Assembly: GCA_037968395.1 (NCBI GenBank)
Contig: JBBKVK010000154.1
Location: 1 to 5,250 of the forward strand
Reading direction: 5' to 3'
From: JADKBO01 sp037968395
Lineage (GTDB): Bacteria; Bacteroidota; Bacteroidia; Chitinophagales; Saprospiraceae
Length of the DNA: 5,250 bases
A program made the position numbers and the translations under genes. Under the pieces are notes generated by a model. It ran no database searches and had not been told where the DNA came from. It saw only the letters and a program-made list of their open reading frames with translations. Below, piece after piece: positions 1-4,915 of the stretch (position 1 is the stretch's first letter; each line of letters begins with the position of its first letter).

Positions 1-384
1 AATTCCAAATCTGGGGGTAATAAAAAATTTGAAGGCATTAATTACTCAAGTAGAATTACTGTTACAGACAGAGGAGAAACCATCCAAGTCCTAGATGTAT
101 TTGATTCTGAAAAACATCAGCTAGATTATCACATAACCAATGGAATGCCCGGTATTGCAAAAACAGCTAGAGGTATTTGGTCATTAAAACCTTCACCAAA
201 CAATCAGACAATGGTGGTCATAGAATTTGAAATGGAAAGTAAGAATGTATTGGGCTATTTACTATCCCCCATGATTAAACTAAAACTTGGAAAGTCTTCT
301 GAAGAAATCGCTGAAGAATTGAAGTATTATATGGAAAATGGAACAGCGCACCCTAGAAATATAGAAACCAATAAAAACAAGTAA
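1..384 (+). CDS. SRPBCC (START-like / polyketide cyclase-like) family protein, 3' part
   Basis: The reading frame is open from the first base of the window, so the start lies outside; 127 residues and the stop (TAA at 382) are seen. The visible part looks like the second half of a SRPBCC ligand-binding fold: strand-like stretches (SSRITVTDRGETIQVLDVFD, then LDYHITNGMPG), a GIWSLKP strand, MVVIEFEME, a loop with LLSP, and a final amphipathic helix ending LKYYMENG. That order is typical of the polyketide cyclase/dehydrase-like branch, whose members bind hydrophobic small molecules in a cavity closed by the last helix. No substrate can be inferred. It ends only 8 bases before the dehalogenase, so the two are probably co-transcribed and share one cassette. 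The internal ATG at 145 is not the start, because the fold continues upstream of it. The family is fairly sure, the function unknown. Confidence 0.78.
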   Translation, partial: NSKSGGNKKFEGINYSSRITVTDRGETIQVLDVFDSEKHQLDYHITNGMPGIAKTARGIWSLKPSPNNQTMVVIEFEMESKNVLGYLLSPMIKLKLGKSSEEIAEELKYYMENGTAHPRNIETNKNK

Positions 385-392
385 CGATAGCT

Positions 393-1249
393 ATGATGAG
401 TAAAAATATATCAACAGATTTTCCTTTTGAATCAAGATTTTTGGAAGTAAAAGGAAGTAAAATCCACTATGTAGATGAAGGAGAAGGTGATCCAATCTTA
501 TTTCTTCATGGAAACCCTATGTCCAACTATTTATGGAGGAACATTATTCCATATCTAACCAGTCAAGGTAGATGTATCGCTCCAGATTTAATAGGAATGG
601 GCAAATCTAGCAAACCTGATATAGACTATGGTTTTCAAGATTCATTCGAATATCTAGATTCATTCATTAAAAACTTGAGTTAAAGAATATTACTCTTGTC
701 TTGCACGATTGGGGTTCAGGTATGGGGTTCCATTACGCTAATTTAAATCGAAAAAATATTAAAGCCATTGCTTTTATGGAAGCAATGTATGACGCTCCTA
801 CGACTCATGATATGCCTGCATCTATTCGTATGGCCTTAAAAATGATGAGAAGTCCGGGTTTAGGATGGGTTATGGTGCAAGTCGCCAATGTTTTTATTAA
901 TAAAATGATACAAGACATGATATTAAGAAAAATGACTAAAACGGAAATAAAAAGTAGAAAACCACTATTACAATGGCCTTTATCCGTTCCTTTTGATGGT
1001 GGAAAACCTGAAATTGTTGCTAAAGCAGTTTTTTCTTGGAATAAGTGGTTAATGGATTCTGAAATCCCTAAACTATTCTTTTGTGTTTCTCCAGGTGTAG
1101 CCATTAAAGAGAAAGATGTTAAAATCATAAAGGAAAGAATGAAAAACTTAAAATCAATTGACCTTGGTGAAGGACTACATTTTATACAAGAAGATTATCA
1201 CCATGAAATTGGAAAAGAAATTTCTAAATGGTATGAAGAAATTAACTGA
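393..1249 (+). pseudogene. Haloalkane dehalogenase (HLD-II, DhaA-like), broken by a one-base frameshift
   Basis: This is an alpha/beta-hydrolase that would cleave carbon-halogen bonds of haloalkanes to an alcohol and halide (EC 3.8.1.5) in the cytoplasm. Two adjoining frames make one protein. Frame one (393-683) carries the N-terminus and the oxyanion/halide motif HGNPMSNYLWRN. Frame two (readable from about 681 to 1249) carries the nucleophile elbow LVLHDWGSGMG, the acid FMEAM and the C-terminal GLHFIQED with the catalytic His. Frame one stops in AAC TTG AGT TAA where the family would read about NLELKN, so loss of one G from TTGGAG explains the break. With that base restored, Asn falls at residue 41, Asp-Trp at 106-107 and Glu at 130, the numbers I recall for Rhodococcus DhaA; His is near 263. 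The length would be about 285 residues, close to the usual 290-300. The second part could not work alone. A sequencing error is the main alternative to a real mutation. It lies 8 bases after the SRPBCC gene; the start may be 393 or 396. Confidence 0.87.
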
Positions 1250-1277
1250 CAGTATTCAGGTTTATCAATAAAAACTA

Positions 1278-1410
1278 AACACAACAAAGTATATAAGCAA
1301 TAGCGGTTTAAGTGTAAACTTGAATCGCTATTTGTTTTTATTAAGTATCTTGCTTGCAGAAAAGGAGTAGTTATTAATCCGCTACTACTCATATACTAAC
1401 CGTTCTCAGC
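1278..1410 (+). other. attC-like recombination site 1 (long type), end of the dehalogenase cassette
   Basis: This is a 133-nt imperfect palindrome directly after the dehalogenase. The left end is AACACAAC (1278-1285), followed after two bases by AGTATAT (1288-1294). Its exact complement ATATACT lies at 1391-1397, four bases before GTT (1402-1404). Between the arms are two further hairpins: AATAGCG/CGCTATT (1299-1305 with 1326-1332) and GAGTAGT/ACTACTC (1365-1371 with 1384-1390). Integron attC sites have this layout, with AAC and GTT as the only strictly conserved ends. The outer arms do not pair beyond AAC/GTT here. That is expected inside an array, because the bases after the G of the right core belong to the next cassette. 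The full RYYYAAC/GTTRRRY consensus is not met, so the call is attC-like. A competing 8-bp pairing exists between TTGCTTGC (1350-1357) and GCAAGCAA (1409-1416). Confidence 0.58.
1298..1341 (+). terminator. Probable intrinsic terminator inside attC-like site 1
   Basis: The stem AATAGCG (1299-1305) pairs with CGCTATT (1326-1332). It is extended inward by TTAAGT with ACTTGAA, with one bulged G, and is followed by TGTTTTTATT. A hairpin before a T-rich tract is the form of a rho-independent terminator, and it would end the SRPBCC-dehalogenase transcript. The same hairpin forms one arm of the attC-like site. Confidence 0.5.
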
Positions 1411-1448
1411 AAGCAAAAGAAGAAGAAACAAATAACTCGATTAAAAAG

Positions 1449-1877
1449 ATGAATTACAAGAAATCAATAATTGGAAGTTCAATAGCATTCATAATTGCAA
1501 CAAGTTGTTGTTGGTTACCAGCATTATTGATTGCATTCGGAGGTGGTAGCACATTATTTGGAATAAGTAATGGGCTGGAAAGTTTTAGTGGGATTTTTAT
1601 GGCAATTGGAATTGGATTTTTATGGTTTGGAATTTATCAATTCAAAAACAAGAAAGAAATGACAGAAACTAAAGCAGCAGTTTTACTATCAACGTTGACT
1701 TGTCCAGAATGCAGACACAATAAAGAAGAAACAATGCCGACAAATGCCTGTCAATATTTCTACGAATGTGAGAATTGTAAAAAAGTGTTGAAACCAACAG
1801 AAAATGATTGTTGCGTTTTTTGTAGCTACGGAACAGTTGCTTGTCCGCCAATTCAATTAAATCAAAATTGTTGCTGA
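1449..1877 (+). CDS. MerT-like membrane domain fused to a GDCCVxC cysteine-rich domain
   Basis: This is a 142-residue, probably inner-membrane protein. Residues 7-31 form a transmembrane helix containing the vicinal pair SCCWLP (Cys20-Cys21), which resembles the metal-binding CC motif in helix 1 of the mercuric transporter MerT. Residues 46-64 form a second helix. MerT usually has three helices, so this is a shortened MerT-like module. From about residue 82 comes a soluble domain with CPEC (85-88), Cys101, CENC (107-110), NDCCVFCSYG (119-128), Cys132 and a terminal CysCys. This matches what I know as the GDCCVxC domain (seleno)protein family, although the Gly is Asn here and all sites are Cys codons, not TGA. 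The Cys pairs suggest binding or transfer of a soft metal such as mercury or copper; that is inference. The stop overlaps the ATG of the VOC gene by one base (TGATG), so the two are translationally coupled. No Shine-Dalgarno sequence precedes the start. Confidence 0.82.
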   Translation: MNYKKSIIGSSIAFIIATSCCWLPALLIAFGGGSTLFGISNGLESFSGIFMAIGIGFLWFGIYQFKNKKEMTETKAAVLLSTLTCPECRHNKEETMPTNACQYFYECENCKKVLKPTENDCCVFCSYGTVACPPIQLNQNCC

Positions 1878-2251
1878 TGTGGAATAACTCAAAACGAATT
1901 ATGCCATTTATTGGAGCTAAAGATTATCAAGAATCAAGAAAATTTTATTCTGAACTCGGATTTGAAGTTGGAGAAGGAGATAAGTATTGCGAAGTAAAAG
2001 TAAATGATGAATTAGGCTTTTGGCTACAAAAATATTATCACAAAGGTTGGGTAAATAATTCTATGATATTCTTAGAAATACCTGGTGTCGAATTATGGGA
2101 AAGAGAATTGTTTGCCAAAGAACTTCACCTAAAATACAAATATGTCAGATTCACAGAGATTAAAGCATTTGATTGGGGAAGAGAATTATTTATGCATGAC
2201 CCATCAGGAGTGTTGTGGCATTTTTGTGAATTGAAGAAAGAAGATGAATAA
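1877..2251 (+). CDS. VOC family protein (glyoxalase/bleomycin-resistance-like)
   Basis: This is a 124-residue protein with one vicinal-oxygen-chelate pattern. The first half reads MPFIGAKDYQESRKFYSELGFEV with a strand near EVKVNDELGFWLQ. The second reads SMIFLEIPGVELWERELF, a helix, IKAFDWGRELFMHDPSGVLWHF, then the charged end. FYSELGF and the closing DPSGVLWHF are the family signatures. This subgroup, common in Bacteroidota, is usually annotated as bleomycin-resistance-like. Some relatives sequester drugs or open epoxides, but the substrate here is unknown. I chose ATG 1877 because it overlaps the stop of the cysteine-rich gene by one base, giving tight coupling, and no relative needs more N-terminal residues. 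A TTG at 1841 would add 12 residues lying entirely within the upstream gene and is unlikely; ATG 1901 is a shorter alternative. It shares the cassette with the metal-binding protein, which may mean a common stress role. Confidence 0.84.
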   Translation: MWNNSKRIMPFIGAKDYQESRKFYSELGFEVGEGDKYCEVKVNDELGFWLQKYYHKGWVNNSMIFLEIPGVELWERELFAKELHLKYKYVRFTEIKAFDWGRELFMHDPSGVLWHFCELKKEDE

Positions 2252-2263
2252 AAAGGAAAGCCA

Positions 2264-2332
2264 GCTGAGAACATGTGACATGACAATCATGCTTCCTTCG
2301 TCAGCACGCCGCATGTCACTGGGACGTTCTCA
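2264..2332 (+). other. attC-like recombination site 2 (short type), end of the MerT/VOC cassette
   Basis: The 69-nt site starts 12 bases after the VOC stop. Outer stem TGAGAAC (2266-2272) pairs with GTTCTCA (2326-2332). Then come 2 and 6 unpaired bases and a second stem, GTGACATG (2275-2282) with CATGTCAC (2312-2319). An inner stem TGCT (2290-2293) pairs with AGCA (2303-2306) around a 9-base loop. R-stem, spacer, L-stem and terminal structure in this order are the attC architecture. The right half (GTCAGCAC..., CACTG, ACGTT) resembles the site at 3009-3074. The outer core differs from the integron consensus apart from AAC/GTT. Confidence 0.63.
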
Positions 2333-2544
2333 TTAAGAAAATTGGAGCCTGAGTTCAAATATGAATTTCGAGAATTTAGCAATTTAAATATCGAATCCTG
2401 CCTAAAAAAACTTATCTGCAAAACTAAATTCTAGTTTAACAACAAATCAAGTATATAAGCAGGTGGAAAATTTCTTGAAACACAATACTTTACTTAAATT
2501 CGGGATTTACCCGAGTAGTTAAGAAAATTGAAAAAACGATAAGA
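2333..2544 (+). repeat. Gene-free cassette leader with a partial attC-like arm and short direct repeats
   Basis: No gene is seen in these 212 bases. TTAAGAAAATTG occurs at 2333-2344, directly after attC-like site 2, and again at 2519-2530, just before the next gene. AAGTATATAAGCA (2449-2461) repeats the left arm of attC-like site 1 (1287-1299) and is likewise preceded by an AAC (2441-2443). The matching right arm is not recognisable. A small hairpin CGGG/CCCG (2501-2504 with 2510-2513) flanked by CTTAA and TTAAG lies before the gene. This may be the remains of a degraded cassette junction, but the evidence is thin. Confidence 0.33.
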
Positions 2545-2994
2545 ATGAAATCCATCAAAATTGTAGTCATTGTACTAATTCTATTCATCGGAATAGATGT
2601 AAACGCACAAACCGAGAATAGCAAATCAGAAATTGAGCAAATTACTGAGACCTTAACGGATTATATTGAAGGAACCGCAAATGGCGAACCTGATAGATTA
2701 AGAAAGGCTTTTCATCCAGATTTCAATCTTTATACAGTGACAACAGAAGATAGTTTGAGAATTCGTTCTGGAGAAAAGTATATTTCGAATGTGAAGGAAG
2801 GCGAAAAGTCAAATCGAATAGGAAGAATAATTTCGATTGATTACGAAAAAGATGCTGCAATTGCTAAAGCAGAAATTGTAATTCCTAATTGGAGGATTTT
2901 CACAGATTATTTTCTACTTCTAAAATATGAGGGTTCTTTGAAAATAGTACATAAAAGCTACACTTGGAGAGAATACCCAAAGAAGGAAGAATAG
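2545..2994 (+). CDS. Secreted NTF2-like protein, putative lumazine-binding family
   Basis: This is a 149-residue protein. Residues 1-21 form a Sec signal peptide (a Lys-containing start, then IVVIVLILFIGI, cleavage after VNA before Gln22). There is no lipobox Cys, so the product should be periplasmic or secreted. The mature part begins with a helix (EIEQITETLTDYIEGTANGE), then PDRLRKAFHPDFNLY, the ring segment and a curved sheet (GRIISIDYEKDAAIAKAEIVI, YFLLLKYEGSLKIVHKSYTW). The order and the AFHPDFNLY motif fit the NTF2-like fold of the putative lumazine-binding / DUF4440-like families, in which the cone-shaped cavity holds a small ligand or serves as an enzyme site. The typical length is 120-150 residues, so the gene looks complete. 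The ligand is unknown. It is the single gene of the third cassette; attC-like site 3 begins 14 bases after its stop. The start at 2545 is fixed by the signal peptide. Confidence 0.78.
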   Translation: MKSIKIVVIVLILFIGIDVNAQTENSKSEIEQITETLTDYIEGTANGEPDRLRKAFHPDFNLYTVTTEDSLRIRSGEKYISNVKEGEKSNRIGRIISIDYEKDAAIAKAEIVIPNWRIFTDYFLLLKYEGSLKIVHKSYTWREYPKKEE

Positions 2995-3008
2995 AAATGA
3001 AAACGAGA

Positions 3009-3074
3009 GCTAACAATGTGGATAATGTTCAGTGCCTCCACAAGGTCGGCACCGTCATATCCACTGACGTTAGC
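3009..3074 (+). other. attC-like recombination site 3, end of the NTF2-like cassette
   Basis: This is the clearest of the three sites (66 nt). Outer stem GCTAAC (3009-3014) pairs with GTTAGC (3069-3074). Three and four unpaired bases follow on the two sides. The L stem GTGGATAATG (3018-3027) pairs with CATATCCAC (3056-3064) with one extra A in the left arm. An inner stem GTGCC (3032-3036) pairs with GGCAC (3048-3052) around an 11-base loop. An unpaired extra base on the left L arm is a known hallmark of attC sites and sets which strand is recombined. It puts the cassette gene upstream, in agreement with the gene order seen. Confidence 0.7.
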
Positions 3075-3657
3075 GATAATTAAAAAATAATTATACCAGA
3101 TTTTATCAAGGTAAAAAATAAGCAAAGTATACTTTTCACTACTTAAGTGAAGACGAAAACAATATGTTGACTGAAAACTTAAGAACCAAATGTTTTAAGA
3201 AAAGGGTTCCTTAGTGCTTCTGGACAGATATAGAAAGAACTTTTTTTTGTGAAAGTGGTGATTCTCCGAACTTGATTGCAATAGTTAAATCATTTTCGCT
3301 TCAGACTACTTCATTATACTTTTGGCCTTGGTTGGCTGGCATCAAAATAGACTATCCATTTTTAAAGAACTTCAAAAGTTGTTTGATATCAAAGCATTAG
3401 AACGCTTTTTCAGAAGAATGACAGTATCTGTTTTAGCAGGAAATGATTATCGCCATATCAAATTAAACTCATTAAGCATTGGAAGATATTCTAGCCATTT
3501 ATGCGTTACCAAGTCGTTCATATAAGAACAAAGTCCTTTTGAAACGCATCCTGAAATGTCGCGTAGCGAAAATAAGTGTAAAGCGTCCTTCACCTTATCC
3601 ATTCTACCAACTATCGGTTAAAACTCATACAATTATTAATTAATTAAATTTTTTTTG
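3075..3657. other. About 580 bases without a recognisable gene
   Basis: No convincing gene is found. Short open stretches occur in successive frames, all on the + strand: about 3289-3525 (with a possible TTG start at 3322, containing LERFFRRMTVSVLAGNDYRH) and 3476-3643 (containing LAIYALPSRSYKNKVLLKRI). Neither has a good start or a family I recognise. The overlapping frames could be the decayed remains of one or more genes, or chance. There are also weak hairpins: TTCACT/AGTGAA (3135-3140 with 3146-3151) and an imperfect AAGAACC/GGTTCCTT pairing (about 3180-3213). The stretch separates the cassettes from the next gene. Confidence 0.4.
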
Positions 3658-3665
3658 TACCTTCA
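3658..3665 (+). promoter_or_regulatory. Probable Bacteroidota -7 promoter element of the repeat protein gene
   Basis: TACCTTCA follows a run of eight T and resembles the phylum's -7 consensus TAnnTTTG (six of eight positions, counting the free ones). It lies 35 bases before the ATG at 3701, a normal leader length. No clear TTTG -33 element is seen at the right spacing. Confidence 0.42.
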
Positions 3666-3700
3666 GCAGAATATTATTTTTTTAATTAAACCTAATTAAC

Positions 3701-4615
3701 ATGAAATTGTTCTTATTTTCCTCTTTTACAGATAGATTTATTCTTTTACAGACCAACAGTCTCATCTATATTTTATTTATAGTGGCAGGCTTAATGAACC
3801 CTACCAACCTGTCATCTCAAAATTACTGCGAAACTATTCAAACTGTAGATTCTGATGGTGATGGCATAGCTGATCAAATAGATACATATACCTATGACAA
3901 CCAGGGTAATCAAACTTCTAGAACCTACGATTATGATGGTGATGGCGTAGCTGATCGAATATATACATATACCTATGACAACCAGGGTAATCAGACATCT
4001 TACACCTACGATTCTGATGGTGATGGCGTAGCTGATCAAATATATACATATACCTATGACAACCAGGGTAATCGAACTTCTTATACCTACGATTCTAATG
4101 GTGATGGCGTAGCTGATCTAATATATACATATACCTATGACAACCAGGGTAATCGAACTTCTATAACCTACGATTTTGATGGTGATGGCGTTGCTGATCG
4201 GATAGATACAAATACCTACGACAACCAGGGTAATCAAACTTCTTATACCCACGATTCTGATGGTGATGGCGTAGCTGATTATATAAGTACAACTGAATAT
4301 ATTTCTTGCAATAACGCTCAAAGTATTGTTGTAGAAAGCCGATTCAATGCAGGGCAAGAGAATTTAATAAATATATATCCCAACCCAGTAAGCGACTTTG
4401 TTCAGCTTACTTTTAATAGTTCATTAGAAGTTCCAACAAGAATTTCGCTTATGGATATTTCTGGTAAATTGATTAAGTCAATAAACATTGATGAAATTAA
4501 TTCAGGTTCTTCTCAAAGAATAGAAATGTCAAATTTGGAACCTGGAAATTATATTTTGCATGTCATTTCATCTCAGGAAGGTATAATTGCCAAAGAGATT
4601 ATAGTTAAAATCTAG
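3701..4615 (+). CDS. Secreted T9SS substrate with DxDGDG/YD-like tandem repeats and type A sorting domain
   Basis: This is a 304-residue protein. The N-terminus is a long signal peptide: a polar start, a hydrophobic core at about 21-32 (LIYILFIVAGLM) and cleavage near SSQ (38-40). Residues 50-184 are five full 27-residue repeats, and 185-197 begin a sixth. Each unit has a DxDGDGxAD loop, like the calcium loops of thrombospondin type 3 and dockerin repeats, then a YTYDNQGNxTS segment resembling RHS/YD repeats. Unit 4 has Asn in place of the second loop Asp. Residues about 222-304 form a type IX secretion type A sorting domain: NIYPNPVSDFVQLTF (224-238), a LMDISGKLI strand, LEPGNYILHV, and a basic, hydrophobic end KEIIVKI. 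The protein should cross the outer membrane by T9SS and be attached or released; a calcium-stabilised surface fibre is inference. It has its own promoter-like element and terminator and no partner genes here. Confidence 0.9.
   Translation: MKLFLFSSFTDRFILLQTNSLIYILFIVAGLMNPTNLSSQNYCETIQTVDSDGDGIADQIDTYTYDNQGNQTSRTYDYDGDGVADRIYTYTYDNQGNQTSYTYDSDGDGVADQIYTYTYDNQGNRTSYTYDSNGDGVADLIYTYTYDNQGNRTSITYDFDGDGVADRIDTNTYDNQGNQTSYTHDSDGDGVADYISTTEYISCNNAQSIVVESRFNAGQENLINIYPNPVSDFVQLTFNSSLEVPTRISLMDISGKLIKSINIDEINSGSSQRIEMSNLEPGNYILHVISSQEGIIAKEIIVKI
3848..4291 (+). repeat. 81-bp coding tandem repeat, five full copies and one partial
   Basis: Copies start at 3848, 3929, 4010, 4091 and 4172, each exactly 81 bp, with a 39-bp partial copy at 4253. 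Segments such as GATGGTGATGGC and GACAACCAGGGTAATC are identical in nearly every copy, silent positions included. Recent duplication or gene conversion is therefore more likely than old divergence. Differences cluster in the codons for residues 2, 10-12, 22 and 25 of the unit. Confidence 0.95.
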
Positions 4616-4640
4616 ACACTAAGACAAAAGTATTTTAGTA

Positions 4641-4674
4641 GCCACTTGTGTCATGCAAGTGGCTTTTTTATTTT
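4641..4674 (+). terminator. Intrinsic terminator of the repeat protein gene
   Basis: A perfect 8-bp stem GCCACTTG (4641-4648) pairs with CAAGTGGC (4656-4663) around a 7-base loop. It is followed by TTTTTTATTTT and starts 25 bases after the stop codon. Confidence 0.92.
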
Positions 4675-4849
4675 ACATAAAAGTCACTATTTCCTTATTT
4701 GATTGTTTATCTTATTTGTTTCTATGCATAAATATTCTACTTGTTCAATAATGGATATCACCATTTGTTTGCCTGTTTCATATTCCCAAATAATTATAAA
4801 AATATTTGAAAGAAATAAAAACAACTTTAGAATATAGATATTAAATCGA

Positions 4850-4915
4850 ATGAAATTTGTTGTAGAACCATCAAGTGTATTACCTTTATCAGAACTATTA
4901 AAACAAAACAAGTGA
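4850..4915 (+). pseudogene. Possible 3' remnant of a PLP-dependent threonine/serine dehydratase
   Basis: In one frame the sequence reads RMKFVVEPSSVLPLSELL and ends at TGA 4913. It resembles the segment RMK-(I/L)-VVEPS-(G/S)-A-x-x-LAALL of fold-type II PLP enzymes such as threonine ammonia-lyase and serine racemase, which lies in the last part of those proteins. A TAG at 4835 closes the frame upstream, and no other part of such an enzyme is found nearby. If real, it is a short scrap left by a deletion or rearrangement. With only about 20 residues to judge, chance resemblance remains possible. Confidence 0.42.

Larger units (their letters stand above)
1403..2326 (+). mobile_element. Two-gene cassette (MerT/GDCCVxC + VOC) bounded by attC-like sites
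   Basis: The limits follow the integron rule that crossover occurs after the G of the right core site, so a cassette starts at TT and ends at the G of its own attC. The opening bases, read with the preceding G, are GTTCTCAGC (1402-1410). The left end of the terminal site is GCTGAGAAC (2264-2272), the exact 9-bp reverse complement. In the circular form these two would form a perfect outer stem. The unit is about 924 bp with two + strand genes and a 46-bp leader without an evident promoter. It probably depends on an upstream or array promoter. No integrase is present in the window. Confidence 0.55.

Noticed and set aside
805..1128. Open frame on the - strand, 107 residues
   Set aside because: It is antisense to the well-supported dehalogenase and gives no recognisable protein.
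1198..1392. Open frame on the - strand, 64 residues
   Set aside because: It runs through the end of the dehalogenase and the palindromic site, and its content is explained by those.
1806..1825. Selenocysteine in the GDCCVxC-type motif
   Set aside because: The motif positions are encoded by ordinary TGT/TGC codons; the only TGA is the terminal stop that overlaps the next ATG.
1669..1851. Open frame on the - strand, 60 residues
   Set aside because: It is a shadow of the cysteine-rich gene with no start context or recognisable content.
1841..1876. N-terminal extension of the VOC protein from TTG 1841
   Set aside because: The 12 added residues lie wholly within the upstream gene, and the ATG at 1877 with a one-base overlap is the better start.
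3848..4291. Regularly spaced repeats as a CRISPR array
   Set aside because: The copies are contiguous 81-bp coding units with no unique spacers, and they keep the reading frame of a secreted protein.
3812..4357. Two - strand open frames with repeated isoleucine-rich sequence
   Set aside because: They are the antisense reading of the 81-bp coding repeats and only reflect repeat composition.
4687..4911. Open frame on the - strand, 74 residues with a TTG start
   Set aside because: It has a weak start, AT-rich low-complexity content and no family features, and it overlaps a terminator flank and the dehydratase-like scrap on the other strand.
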